A DNA stretch of 25,422 bases from CAUPWF01 sp964369755 (GTDB lineage Bacteria; Bacillota; Clostridia; Lachnospirales; Lachnospiraceae). The stretch spans positions 1-25,422 of the forward strand of contig CAYJFY010000035.1 of NCBI GenBank assembly GCA_964369755.1. Reading direction: 5' to 3'. Under the pieces are notes generated by a model. That model did no database searches. It was not told where the DNA came from and saw nothing but the letters and a program-made list of their open reading frames with translations. The translations under genes and the position numbers were made by a program. Position 1 is the first letter of the stretch. Each line of letters opens with the position of its first letter. Shown here in pieces: positions 1-8,330 of the stretch.

Positions 1-54
1 CTCTTGTCTTCTTTCAAAACAAAAGTCGATATCGACGTAGGGCATAGATACACG

Positions 55-1227
55 TTATGGATTTAAGAAACGCTCAAAGAGTAGTTGATACTTTACTGGA
101 TCAATATTCGTAATCTTTAGACAATAAGAAACCATGCTACCTGCCGCCGACCCTCTTCCTGGTCCCACTGCAATTCCTTGATTCCTAGCATAATTAATGA
201 AATCCCATACAATCAAGAAATAATCCACATAACCCATGTTTTCAATCACATCCAGCTCATATTCCAGCCGCTCCACATATGCGGAATCATTCTCTCCATA
301 TCGCTCTCGAAGCCCCTCATAGCATAATTGCCTTAGATACTCTTCGGATGTCGCTCCACCTGGCACATCGTACTTTGGTAGTTTTGTCACGCCAAATTCA
401 AGCTCCACATGGCAACGTTCTGCTATCTTCTGTGTATTTTCAATCGCTTCGAGTGCATAGGGGAATAATTGTTTCATTTCCTCTTCCGATTTTACATAGT
501 ACTGGCCACCGTCATATCTCATTCGATTCTCATCCGCAAGCTTCTTTCCAGTCTGCAGACAGAGAAGGATATCATGCGGCTTCACATCGTCTGCATTGGT
601 ATAGTGAACGTCATTCGTTACAACCAATTCAATCCCCGTCTCTTTGGACATACGCATCAGTTGCGGATTCACCATTGCTTGTTCTGATATTCCGTGGTCT
701 TGCATTTCTAAAAAGAAATTATTTTCACCAAAAATCTCCTGATATTCTAGGGCAATGTTTTTCGCTTCCTCGTACATTCCACTCATCAATGCCCGCTGTA
801 CTTCTCCAGCAAGGCATGCACTGAGTGCGATAATGCCCTCACTATATTTTGCTAGCACTTCTTTATCCACACGCGGCTTATAATAATATCCCTCTACGAA
901 TCCAGCCGATACAATCTTCATGAGATTCTGATACCCTTGGTTGTTCTCTGCCAATAGCACTAGGTGATGATAGCGATCTTCCCCTTGCAAAATCTCTCGT
1001 TCAAACCTAGAATTTGGTGCCACATAAACCTCGCAGCCAAGTACAGGGTTGATGCCTGCTGCCCGCGCTTCGCGATAAAACTGAATCACACCATACATGA
1101 CACCATGATCTGTGATTGCTGCACTCGTCATCCCTAGCTCTTTTACTCGTGCCACATATTCTTTTATCTTATTCGATCCATCTAATAAACTATATTCAGT
1201 ATGGACATGTAGGTGCGCAAAACTCAT
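55..1227 (-). CDS. dnaE: DNA polymerase III subunit alpha (DnaE), N-terminal part; in-frame stop near window edge
   Basis: Replicative DNA polymerase alpha subunit of the C family. The protein opens with a PHP domain (HVHTEYSLLDG near residue 7, then TDHGVMYG) and continues into the polymerase palm with GPGRGSAAGS, the nucleotide-binding motif. The start at 1227 is chosen because MSFAHLHVHTEYS is the usual DnaE N-terminus; the frame stays open to 1335 but those extra 36 residues do not look like DnaE. The frame stops with TAA at 57-55, directly after ERFLNP. Families of this type are usually over 1100 residues, and the bases beyond the stop still read RVSMPYVDIDFCFERRQE in the same frame. This is either a nonsense mutation or a sequence error; the rest of the gene lies outside the window. 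Identity is certain, intactness is not. Confidence 0.9.
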   Translation of the reverse strand: MSFAHLHVHTEYSLLDGSNKIKEYVARVKELGMTSAAITDHGVMYGVIQFYREARAAGINPVLGCEVYVAPNSRFEREILQGEDRYHHLVLLAENNQGYQNLMKIVSAGFVEGYYYKPRVDKEVLAKYSEGIIALSACLAGEVQRALMSGMYEEAKNIALEYQEIFGENNFFLEMQDHGISEQAMVNPQLMRMSKETGIELVVTNDVHYTNADDVKPHDILLCLQTGKKLADENRMRYDGGQYYVKSEEEMKQLFPYALEAIENTQKIAERCHVELEFGVTKLPKYDVPGGATSEEYLRQLCYEGLRERYGENDSAYVERLEYELDVIENMGYVDYFLIVWDFINYARNQGIAVGPGRGSAAGSMVSYCLKITNIDPVKYQLLFERFLNP

Positions 1228-1311
1228 TTCATCACTTCTCTTTCTCGTCTCGTTTTTCTTTCTATATGAATCGCTTTTTGATCGGTCCGATGCACTCTCC
1301 CAGTATATCAA

Positions 1312-1342
1312 ATGAGGTGTACGTTTTGCACGCACACCTCAT
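1312..1342 (-). terminator. Hairpin between the 77-residue gene and dnaE
   Basis: Nine-base arms ATGAGGTGT (1312-1320) and ACACCTCAT (1334-1342) pair perfectly, and CGT/ACG extends the stem after one mismatch around a five-base loop. It sits directly after the stop of the 77-residue gene. On the minus strand it is followed only by a short ATTT, so it would be a weak intrinsic terminator or a processing/attenuation hairpin ahead of dnaE. Confidence 0.4.
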
Positions 1343-1347
1343 GATCA

Positions 1348-1581
1348 TTAACCGTTGAACATAAATGATATCAATCTATCAATGTCTTCTTTCTCGTATG
1401 CTATGATTTCAAGCTCTGGTATCTCTCCATTTGAAAAAATATTTGCCATTGAAACATATTGAGAAAGTTTTGATTTAAGATTTAATCTATCTCCCTCTCC
1501 TGTTACTAACTCCACCTTACCTACGCAGCTATCAACTACACTAAAAAACTTCTCAATATCTGTGATATTTTGTACTTTCAT
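1348..1581 (-). CDS. Conserved small protein of unknown function (77 aa)
   Basis: A 77-residue soluble protein with no signal peptide, membrane segment or cysteine cluster (one Cys only). It has an acidic, mixed alpha/beta-like composition, with a central stretch around KVELVTGEGDRLNLKSKLSQYV. I recall similar small proteins in Lachnospiraceae upstream of dnaE, but I know of no tested function. The start at 1581 is well supported by AGGAGGG eight bases upstream. A good promoter lies just upstream at 1648-1675, so the gene may be transcribed separately from the CvfB-like gene and may lead into dnaE. It is real by its ribosome site and codon structure; no function is assigned. Confidence 0.75.
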   Translation of the reverse strand: MKVQNITDIEKFFSVVDSCVGKVELVTGEGDRLNLKSKLSQYVSMANIFSNGEIPELEIIAYEKEDIDRLISFMFNG

Positions 1582-1647
1582 TTCTTTCCCTCCTATTATT
1601 CAACATCAACGTTTTCGTTCTGCTATGTATCTGCATTTCTTACACTA

Positions 1648-1675
1648 ATTATAACTTATTTCTTTCGGATTGCAA
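1648..1675 (-). promoter_or_regulatory. Predicted sigma-A-type promoter for the 77-residue gene (and perhaps dnaE)
   Basis: On the minus strand, TTGCAA (1675-1670) and a perfect TATAAT (1653-1648) are separated by 16 bases. The -35 lies inside the last codons of the CvfB-like gene, and the start codon is about 70 bases downstream. The -35 matches four of six consensus bases. Confidence 0.5.
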
Positions 1676-2483
1676 TATGTTTTTCACCCAATTCAATCCT
1701 ACCACCCTTCAGCAATCTACCCACTGCACGTTTAAATGCATTTTTACTCATATTAAACTCCGCCTTGATAAGCTCTGGGTCTGATTTGTCATTGAAAGGA
1801 AGTTCCCCGCCCTCTGCAACCAACCGCTCCCATATTAATTTGGCGTCTTTGTCCATCTGAACTTCCACTCTGTCCTTGGTACTTAAGTCTAACTTGCCAT
1901 CTGCCTTCACTGCAGTGACTCTAGCCTCGATTCGATCACCAATCTTCATGCCTGCGTACACTTCATTCTGCGCAATTCGTGCCGAGTATAAATTATCAAC
2001 TGCCACAAATAATCCAAATTCTGGACTAGAATCATATATGATTCCCGATACTGTATCGCCCTTTTCGTATGGCGAGTTCGTTTCGAGCAAGTGATATACC
2101 TTCATCGTCGCACAGAGCCTCTTACTCTTATCCACATACAAGGCCACCAAGCACTCGTCTCCCACTTGTACTTTTTGATTCTGCTCTTTGTACGGCAAGA
2201 ACAAGTCTTTTTCTAGCCCCCAATCCAAGAACGCACCGAACTTATTCACATCTGAAACTTTCAACACTGCGATCTCATCCAACATCAATAATGGCTTGTT
2301 CGTCGTTGCAATCAATCGATCCCCCGAGTCTTTATACAAGAACACTTCAATCGGATCCCCGATTTCCGTCCCCTCTGGAACCTGTTTCTTCGGCAATAAC
2401 ACTCGATCTTCTTCATTTCCAAGATATACTCCGAAGTCAACCTTCTTCACTACCATTAACATTTGTCTTTTGCCTAATTGCAT
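1656..2483 (-). CDS. cvfB: CvfB/YitL-like S1 RNA-binding protein
   Basis: RNA-binding protein of the CvfB (YitL) family, which affects RNA turnover and virulence gene expression in staphylococci. The sequence has tandem S1-like beta-barrel units, including VKKVDFGVYLGNEEDRVLLP near the N-terminus, the SDVNKFGAFLDWGLEKDLFLP repeat, and a third at GIIYDSSPEFGLFVAVDN. A C-terminal winged-helix-like region follows (KAEFNMSKNAFKRAVGRLLKGGRIEL), ending in a basic tail. This order matches the family. The start at 2483 (275 residues) is chosen because AAGGAG lies six bases upstream; an upstream ATG at 2501 has no ribosome site. The gene begins 25 bases after the spoIIR stop, so the two are probably co-transcribed. 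Confidence 0.88.
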   Translation of the reverse strand: MQLGKRQMLMVVKKVDFGVYLGNEEDRVLLPKKQVPEGTEIGDPIEVFLYKDSGDRLIATTNKPLLMLDEIAVLKVSDVNKFGAFLDWGLEKDLFLPYKEQNQKVQVGDECLVALYVDKSKRLCATMKVYHLLETNSPYEKGDTVSGIIYDSSPEFGLFVAVDNLYSARIAQNEVYAGMKIGDRIEARVTAVKADGKLDLSTKDRVEVQMDKDAKLIWERLVAEGGELPFNDKSDPELIKAEFNMSKNAFKRAVGRLLKGGRIELGEKHIAIRKK

Positions 2484-2508
2484 ATTTTTCTCCTTTTTCA
2501 TCGTCGAA

Positions 2509-3156
2509 TCATCCGAAGAAGAACCACGATAGTTTTACCTTTTCTGGCTCGGTAATCAACTCATATGCATCTGGAGTCAATTCTTCTTCTAACAATTCTT
2601 TGCCTTCTTCTGGAACCACGCCATAGGTTGCGTCAACAAAGCATAATTCCGGATATAAGCAACACCACCAATTCGCACCGTCTGCCTGTCCTATTTCCAC
2701 AACTAGCGCCTCATACATCCCGGCTGGAAATGTCACGTCTCCATAGCTTGTTGTTGGAAAATAAGATTCTCTCACCACTGCCGTAATCTCATACTCATAT
2801 CCTAGTTCCATAACTAGAGTGTTGCAAAGTTCTTCTATGTTCTCCAAATTACTTTCTGCCCACTCCTTGGTTGCCTGCAGGTCCTGTTCCCCCATCAATT
2901 CTTGCTGTAACATTGCGATGACTTTATCTTTTAGCACAAGTTTCAATGCTTGATCTTGATCACTATCACTATTTGCCTTGATATGAAATCGTAAAACATC
3001 CTCTGCAATCGATTCCTGAGTCGCCCAAAGCTGTGCTCTTGCCTCGACACTCATCTGGCGAACCACTAGCCACATCGCAATGATTGCAATCATCAATGCC
3101 AGACCAATCCGTATGATTTCTTCTCTCACTCTGTGTGTTTCTTGCTGCATTTTCAT
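2509..3156 (-). CDS. spoIIR: Stage II sporulation protein R (SpoIIR)
   Basis: Forespore-made signalling protein that crosses to the intermembrane space and triggers SpoIIGA to process pro-sigma-E, activating the mother-cell programme. One N-terminal membrane segment or uncleaved signal (IGLALMIAIIAMWLVV) is followed by the SpoIIR domain with the typical LRFHIKANSDSDQDQALKL and ANWWCCLYPELCFVD motifs. The start at 3156 (215 residues) is chosen because GGAGGT lies ten bases upstream. A GTG at 3174 is in frame but lies just upstream of that ribosome site. It is followed closely by the cvfB-like gene. In Bacillus the gene is under sigma-F; I saw no convincing sigma-F promoter here. Confidence 0.93.
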   Translation of the reverse strand: MKMQQETHRVREEIIRIGLALMIAIIAMWLVVRQMSVEARAQLWATQESIAEDVLRFHIKANSDSDQDQALKLVLKDKVIAMLQQELMGEQDLQATKEWAESNLENIEELCNTLVMELGYEYEITAVVRESYFPTTSYGDVTFPAGMYEALVVEIGQADGANWWCCLYPELCFVDATYGVVPEEGKELLEEELTPDAYELITEPEKVKLSWFFFG

Positions 3157-3227
3157 TCTTCTATGTACCTCCACTCATGTCATTCATGATTGGAGTATGC
3201 ACCGATTTTCAATCCTTATTCAAATCA

Positions 3228-3902
3228 CTATCCTTTTATCTCGATAATCTTTCGCACACCTAAGACTTGATTCGTAATATGTCCCACAATAATCTTCTCT
3301 GCATCTTCGCTATTCCCACTCCTCATGGTTTCCACCAATGCGGTATGCTCCTGTGCAATAGACTGTCTCACTGCTGGGTTTTTAAGATATTCAATTCGAT
3401 AGCGATACATCTGTTCCCTCATATTATTGAGGAGCACTACTAGCTTGTCATTATTCGTTGCCTCATAGATCACATCATGAAACTGCACATCGGTTTCCGC
3501 AATCTGCGTGATATCTCCTCCCTGTATCGCTTCCTCATATGCGCGCTCTTTTTCCTTCAATAATGTGATTTGCTCTGCTGTAATCTTCTTGCATGCAAGC
3601 TGAACAGCCAGCACTTCCAATGCTTCCCTCACTTCTAGCACATCACGCAAATCTTTTTCCGTGATTTCTGCCACTTCAGCACCTTTTCGGGGAACCATGA
3701 GAACCAGTCCCTCTAACTCCAATTTACGAATCGCCTCGCGAACGGGTGTCCGACTCACGCCCAACATATTTGCCAATTGAATCTCCATCAGGCGTTCTCC
3801 TGGCTTCAACTCTCCTCTTAGAATCGCTTGTCTGAGTGTCAAGAACACCACGTCCCTTAGGGGCAAATAATTATCCATCAATAATTTTATCTCTGTTGCC
3901 AT
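3228..3902 (-). CDS. GntR-family regulator, FadR/FCD subfamily
   Basis: One-component DNA-binding regulator. Residues 13-75 form the GntR winged helix (LRQAILRGELKPGERL, then LGVSRTPVREAIRKLELEGL). Residues about 80-215 form an all-helical FCD effector domain. D138, H142, H186 and H208 are spaced as the metal-binding set of FCD proteins, so the ligand is probably an organic acid bound through a metal; that part is inference. The start at 3902 is set by AGGAGG eight bases upstream, overlapping the end of ispE two bases away, so it is co-transcribed with ispE. There is no adjacent catabolic gene to suggest a target. Confidence 0.9.
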   Translation of the reverse strand: MATEIKLLMDNYLPLRDVVFLTLRQAILRGELKPGERLMEIQLANMLGVSRTPVREAIRKLELEGLVLMVPRKGAEVAEITEKDLRDVLEVREALEVLAVQLACKKITAEQITLLKEKERAYEEAIQGGDITQIAETDVQFHDVIYEATNNDKLVVLLNNMREQMYRYRIEYLKNPAVRQSIAQEHTALVETMRSGNSEDAEKIIVGHITNQVLGVRKIIEIKG

Positions 3903-3904
3903 CT

Positions 3905-4780
3905 CTACTTCCTCCTCGCACAGTGTACATTGGTCAAGAACACTTGCTTCGCAATCCCCTTCTTGTTTAGAATGCGAATCGCTCGCTGTCCTGCATCTTT
4001 GTCCGTGAATATGCCGAAAACCGTAGGTCCACTGCCGCTCATCATCGCATTCAATGCTCCATGTTCCTTCATCACATCCTTTATTTCCTCTATGACTGGA
4101 TAATCCGTAATCGTAACTTCTTCTAGCACATTTCCCAATTTGCTGGCAATTCCCACCAAATCATTCTTCTCAATCGCATCTAACATCCCATCAATGTCTG
4201 GGTGCTGACGAATCTCCACTGCATCTAATTTCTCATAGACTTCTTTTGTCGAAACATGGGCTGCAGGTTTTGCAATCAGAATGTAACATTTTGGCATCGA
4301 ACTGAGTGGAGTTAGAATCTCCCCAACTCCCTCTGCTAGCACAGTGCCCCTCATAATACAATAAGGCACATCTGCTCCTAGCCGCCCTCCTCTGTCCATC
4401 AATTCTTTGTTCGACAACCGCAAGTGAAACAATCGATTTATCCCCCATAAAACTGCAGCTGCGTTTGCACTTCCTCCTGCAAGCCCAGCCGCAACCGGAA
4501 TCCGTTTCTTCAATGTGATCTTCACACCTTGCTTCACTCCAAATTCATCCATCAACAATTTTGCAGCTTTGTATGCGATATTCCTCTCATCTGTAGGCAA
4601 GAAATTTAAGTTCGACTCTAGAACAATTCCTGATTCTTCCCTAATCTCTAGCCTTACATCATCATATAGATAAATCGTCTGCATCACCATCTTCACATCG
4701 TGGTACCCATTCTCCCTTCGCCCCAAAACATCTAGGGCTAGGTTGATTTTCGCCAGTGCTTTTAATTCTATTTCTCGCAT
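3905..4780 (-). CDS. ispE: 4-diphosphocytidyl-2-C-methyl-D-erythritol kinase (IspE)
   Basis: GHMP-superfamily kinase of the MEP isoprenoid pathway, which phosphorylates CDP-methylerythritol in the cytoplasm. Seen directly: the N-terminal ALAKINLALDVLGRRENGYH with catalytic-type K11, the glycine-rich ATP loop PVAAGLAGGSANAAA (about residues 95-109), GADVPYCIMRG carrying the likely catalytic D137, and the C-terminal SGSGPTVFGIF. The start at 4780 gives 291 residues, typical for the family, and AAGGAG lies eight bases upstream; the frame stays open to 4810 but without such support. It lies between the SipL-like gene and the GntR gene in one transcription direction. Confidence 0.95.
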   Translation of the reverse strand: MREIELKALAKINLALDVLGRRENGYHDVKMVMQTIYLYDDVRLEIREESGIVLESNLNFLPTDERNIAYKAAKLLMDEFGVKQGVKITLKKRIPVAAGLAGGSANAAAVLWGINRLFHLRLSNKELMDRGGRLGADVPYCIMRGTVLAEGVGEILTPLSSMPKCYILIAKPAAHVSTKEVYEKLDAVEIRQHPDIDGMLDAIEKNDLVGIASKLGNVLEEVTITDYPVIEEIKDVMKEHGALNAMMSGSGPTVFGIFTDKDAGQRAIRILNKKGIAKQVFLTNVHCARRK

Positions 4781-4815
4781 AAAACCTACTCCTTTGTATT
4801 CTGTATACAATCCAT

Positions 4816-6372
4816 TTATATTATACTAATACTTTCCTTAAAAATCAACAATTTCTGCCCAGTTTTCACATCTTTTTCCTCTAGATTATTAATCTCCAGT
4901 ATTCCACTCACCGTAGTATGATATCGCTTTGCGAGAGACCACAAATCATCGTTTTGTTTATAGATATATCCCACGATTCCCGCCTGATTCTCTAGCTCTG
5001 ATCTGGTAAACGGACTCAATTCTGCTCGATCAATCACAGAAATCATCTGCCGTGCCCTCACAAATGTTGCAAAGCAAAGAATCGCTTTAATCTCCGCCTC
5101 TTCGTTACTTGCCATCGTAATGGATAATTGTTCCAAGTTCGACTCTATATCATAGATTATTTCTGCATTCATCGGGCATTCAATCTCATGGCTAAATGGA
5201 ATCATCCCTCTCCACGATCCATAAGATTCATTGTCATCCCCCTTTACATATAGGAAATTTACATGCAATATCCCATCCACCAAGAGTCCACTGTCTACTC
5301 GAGTGATTTTCTCGACTTGAATATTGCCTGAGCAATCACAAATCTGCAGTAACTCATCTTTTAATTCTGGCAATCCTATCACTTCCACCAACTTGCATTT
5401 GGATTGATTCTGTAATACCAAGGACTCCATTTCTACCTCTCTCTGCTCTAGCACACAGTTCTGTTCCAAGGCATAGAGGTCTTCTAACAATTCCACCTCC
5501 TGCTCCCTGTAAACATCTATATCCATCTTCATCGTCGCCTCAATGCTCAGAATACGATTCTCACCATCTTCATCCATGTGCTGCTCAACCGAAAGTTCTC
5601 CTATATTCCATCGGAGTGTGTGATACATGCTATCATCCAAACCAAAACATTCTATGCGACCATCAAACTCCACTGTTTGAGAAACCCAATCTTCCTTCCA
5701 CTCATCCGAAATATACATACAAAAAAATTGAAATTCTCCATGAAAAGCAATTTCGTCCTGACCATTTCTCGTTTCTAATTTTGTACATCCTATCTTGCTC
5801 ATCAAAATCTGCCCGATATTCTCCTTGGTCGCTGGCAACCTCACCTCTTCCTTGATCCGATACGTGTCCTTTTTCGAAGATGCCATTTCCAACATCGGGA
5901 GTGTTTTCTGCCGCTTATAAATCGGGAGCTCTGATTCCACATCCACAGATATTTCATCCATTGCAATACGATATGCCTGTAGTTGCATTTCTATCATAGA
6001 CTTGAGGCTTAGCTTTCTCGAGTGTATTACATTGGCTTGAAAATCAATCTGATTGCACTCTACACGGTACTGCGTCCCTTCCCCCCCTTCTACATAGATC
6101 ATTTCCTCAATCGGAATCTTGCCCTCCATACAGTTTGTTCGTTGCTCTTCATTATCTGTCGCGTATAAGACTTGATAACAAAGTGTTCCAGACACTTTCA
6201 CATATTGTTCCAAGCGCGTCACATGATCAATGTACATCCTCCCATCGGCCTGCATAATCGTCACAACATCCTCTTTCATATCTGGAACATTTACATCCTC
6301 ATCCAAATGAAACTGATGTGTAATCAACATCCCATTCACACATGTCTGCATTTCCCTTTTTACTAATTCCAT
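4816..6372 (-). CDS. sipL: SipL-like spore morphogenesis protein (SPOCS/DUF3794 + C-terminal LysM)
   Basis: A 518-residue soluble protein with repeated SPOCS (DUF3794) beta-rich units (VPDMKEDVVTIMQADGRM near the N-terminus) and a C-terminal LysM domain (YKQNDDLWSLAKRYHTTVSG to TGQKLLIF). This layout and length match SipL of Clostridioides difficile, which replaces SpoVID there and uses its LysM domain to hold the basement-layer ATPase SpoIVA on the forespore. By analogy it should act in the mother cell during coat assembly. The start at 6372 is supported by GGAGGGG upstream. The nearby spoIIR agrees with a sporulation role. Plain DUF3794/LysM proteins of other function exist, so the symbol is by architecture. 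Confidence 0.82.
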   Translation of the reverse strand: MELVKREMQTCVNGMLITHQFHLDEDVNVPDMKEDVVTIMQADGRMYIDHVTRLEQYVKVSGTLCYQVLYATDNEEQRTNCMEGKIPIEEMIYVEGGEGTQYRVECNQIDFQANVIHSRKLSLKSMIEMQLQAYRIAMDEISVDVESELPIYKRQKTLPMLEMASSKKDTYRIKEEVRLPATKENIGQILMSKIGCTKLETRNGQDEIAFHGEFQFFCMYISDEWKEDWVSQTVEFDGRIECFGLDDSMYHTLRWNIGELSVEQHMDEDGENRILSIEATMKMDIDVYREQEVELLEDLYALEQNCVLEQREVEMESLVLQNQSKCKLVEVIGLPELKDELLQICDCSGNIQVEKITRVDSGLLVDGILHVNFLYVKGDDNESYGSWRGMIPFSHEIECPMNAEIIYDIESNLEQLSITMASNEEAEIKAILCFATFVRARQMISVIDRAELSPFTRSELENQAGIVGYIYKQNDDLWSLAKRYHTTVSGILEINNLEEKDVKTGQKLLIFKESISII

Positions 6373-6380
6373 ACATCCCC

Positions 6381-6417
6381 TCCATTTTCTTAGTATTGAC
6401 AGCATTCCATTTTCTTA
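6381..6417. repeat. Exact 12-base direct repeat around the SipL-like gene start
   Basis: TCCATTTTCTTA occurs at 6381-6392 and again at 6406-6417. The period is 25 bases. One copy overlaps the stop of the PrcB_C-like gene and the other lies just upstream of the SipL-like ribosome site. It could be a small duplication or a pair of binding sites. Confidence 0.6.
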
Positions 6418-6870
6418 ATACATCGGTTCAAACACAATCGGTTTCCCATATTCTTCGATTTTAATCACTATGTACGGGTAAGTCTCTACCGTTTGTATCG
6501 TTTCATCCTTCCTCGGACCTAGCAAATTCGTGCTTACCACCACCGTAGTCTCTGTCTCGTATATTTCTACTACCTCTATGCTATATCCACTTGTATCTTG
6601 CGCGCCATACCCCCGTATGATATAGGTGTGCCCTTGGTCTGTGTACGATAGTTTCATTTTATTCTTCAGATTCTCTGCGACCAATTCCTCAATTTCATTG
6701 GGCAATTCTACTTCATCAATTATCGTATATTCAATATCAGAAATCCGCTCCTCACTCACTTCTGTCACGACACATCCAGTAGTTAAGAATGATAAAATGA
6801 TGAACAATCCTACAAAATATCTCTTTTTTCGGATTTTTCTACCTCTTCCAAATTTCTTCTGTAATAACAT
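6415..6870 (-). CDS. Putative lipoprotein/secreted protein with PrcB_C-like domain
   Basis: A 151-residue protein with a basic N-terminus, a hydrophobic segment (YFVGLFIILSFLTTGC) and a Cys that could be lipidated. The residue at -3 is Thr rather than the usual Leu, so the lipobox is imperfect. The C-terminal half (YIIRGYGAQDTSGYSIEVVE to VETYPYIVIKIEEYGKPIVF) resembles the PrcB C-terminal domain, a small beta module known from a surface protease complex. That match is by eye only. No protease partner is encoded nearby. The start at 6870 has only a weak ribosome site, and no better start was seen. It precedes the SipL-like gene by 42 bases and is divergent from plsC. Confidence 0.68.
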   Translation of the reverse strand: MLLQKKFGRGRKIRKKRYFVGLFIILSFLTTGCVVTEVSEERISDIEYTIIDEVELPNEIEELVAENLKNKMKLSYTDQGHTYIIRGYGAQDTSGYSIEVVEIYETETTVVVSTNLLGPRKDETIQTVETYPYIVIKIEEYGKPIVFEPMY

Positions 6871-6928
6871 ATGAAGTAATCTGTACTTTCATAACCACTT
6901 GTGTTAAAATAGTCGAGGAGGATTTTTT

Positions 6929-7699
6929 ATGATACGTTATATTACAGTTGTGGCATTTTTAGTACTATATCTCATCTTTTCTATGCCAGTATATTTTATC
7001 TATCACTTAATTCGAAGGTTTAACAAAGAAAAGGGAGATTATTTAGCATTCCACGCCGTTCAGAATGCTTTTGGTGTAATTTTAAAAATATCTGGAACAA
7101 GCATCACCGTCATTGGCAAAGAAAACATTCCTGAGGATGCAGCCTTATTTATCGGAAACCATCGCAGTCTGTTTGATATCCATATCACAAATATACACTT
7201 TCCAAGAATAACGGGCTATGTAGCAAAAGACGGGCTATTGAAGGCTCCTATCTTACGCGGTCGCATGAAGGATATTTACTGTCTATTTTTGAATCGTTCT
7301 GACCCTCGTGAAGGCATGAAGATGATATTGACAGCCATCGAATATATAAAATCTGGGATTTCTATGTGTGTATTTCCTGAAGGAACTCGAAGTGAGGGTA
7401 GTGAAACAGAACTATTGGAGTTTAAAGAGGGAGCATTTAAGATCGCAAACAAATCAAAATGTGCCATCGTTCCCATCTCAATCAGTCATACTCGCGACAT
7501 ATTCGAACGTCAATTTCCAAAAATCAGAAAAGCACATATCGTTATAGAATATGGCACTCCAATTTATATGGATGAGTTAGATGCGGAAACGAAAAGACAT
7601 ATGGGCGCATATTGTAGAAATATTATCATAGAAACTTTAGAAAAAAATGAAAAACTTTACTATACAACTCAAGGAGGAAATGAAACATGCAAAATGTAA
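6929..7699 (+). CDS. plsC: 1-acyl-sn-glycerol-3-phosphate acyltransferase family protein (PlsC)
   Basis: Membrane-bound lysophosphatidate acyltransferase of phospholipid synthesis. The N-terminus is a hydrophobic anchor (ITVVAFLVLYLIFSMPVYFIYHLI). The family signatures are clear: NHRSLFD (77-83, the HX4D catalytic motif), then FLNRSDPREG, then FPEGTRS (149-155) and the IVPISISHT block. Length (256) is normal. The start at 6929 follows GAGGAGG at the proper distance. Its last 13 bases overlap upp, whose ribosome site lies inside this gene, so translation is probably coupled. A weak possible -10 (TAAAAT, 6905-6910) lies just upstream. Confidence 0.93.
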   Translation: MIRYITVVAFLVLYLIFSMPVYFIYHLIRRFNKEKGDYLAFHAVQNAFGVILKISGTSITVIGKENIPEDAALFIGNHRSLFDIHITNIHFPRITGYVAKDGLLKAPILRGRMKDIYCLFLNRSDPREGMKMILTAIEYIKSGISMCVFPEGTRSEGSETELLEFKEGAFKIANKSKCAIVPISISHTRDIFERQFPKIRKAHIVIEYGTPIYMDELDAETKRHMGAYCRNIIIETLEKNEKLYYTTQGGNETCKM

Positions 7700-8316
7700 C
7701 AACATTCACACACCCACTGATTCAACACAAAATTTCATTATTAAGAGACAAGAGTACAGGAACCAATGAATTTCGTAAGCTCGTAGAAGAGATTGCAAAC
7801 CTGATGGGATTCGAGGCCCTTCGCGATCTTCCACTAGAAGATGTTGAAGTCGAGACACCGATCGAAACTTGTATGACACCAATGATTGCTGGTAAAAAAC
7901 TAGCAATCGTACCAATCCTACGCGCTGGACTTGGAATGGTAAATGGAATCTTAAACTTAGTTCCTTCCGCAAAAGTTGGACATATCGGACTTTATCGTGA
8001 TGAAGAAACACATCAACCACACGAGTACTACTGCAAGCTTCCAAGCCCAATTGAAGAGAGAACCATCGTCGTACTAGACCCAATGTTAGCAACGGGTGGA
8101 TCCGCTGTATCTGCTGTAGACTTCATCAAAGAACATGGTGGAAAAAACATCAAATTCATGGCAATCATCGCTGCACCAGAAGGATTGGACAAGCTAATGG
8201 CTGCCCACCCAGACATTCAGATTTATGTAGGTTGTGTTGATCGTTGTCTAAACGAAGCGGCATATATCTGCCCAGGTCTAGGTGATGCTGGGGATAGGAT
8301 ATTTGGAACCAAATAA
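7687..8316 (+). CDS. upp: Uracil phosphoribosyltransferase (Upp)
   Basis: Pyrimidine salvage enzyme converting uracil and PRPP to UMP. The 209-residue length is exactly that of the family. It carries the PRPP-binding loop VVLDPMLATGGSA (128-140), the PILRAGLGMV segment, and the uracil-binding C-terminus YICPGLGDAGDRIFGTK. The start at 7687 uses AAGGAGG within the end of plsC. No intrinsic terminator with a T-tract directly follows; instead a large palindromic element begins 14 bases after the stop. Confidence 0.97.
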   Translation: MQNVTTFTHPLIQHKISLLRDKSTGTNEFRKLVEEIANLMGFEALRDLPLEDVEVETPIETCMTPMIAGKKLAIVPILRAGLGMVNGILNLVPSAKVGHIGLYRDEETHQPHEYYCKLPSPIEERTIVVLDPMLATGGSAVSAVDFIKEHGGKNIKFMAIIAAPEGLDKLMAAHPDIQIYVGCVDRCLNEAAYICPGLGDAGDRIFGTK

Positions 8317-8330
8317 TTTCCAAATTATCC

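Noticed and set aside
279..824. A 181-codon plus-strand ORF
   Set aside because: It is antisense to clear DnaE coding sequence and its product resembles no family.
3157..3227. Sporulation-sigma promoter upstream of spoIIR
   Set aside because: GCATA-like and CATACT-like hexamers occur, but no pair fits sigma-F or sigma-E consensus and spacing well enough.
6871..6928. Strong divergent promoter between the PrcB_C-like gene and plsC
   Set aside because: A TAAAAT at 6905-6910 could be a -10, but no credible -35 is present, so it is not listed as a feature.
7706..8092. A 128-codon minus-strand ORF
   Set aside because: It lies entirely opposite upp, which is certain.
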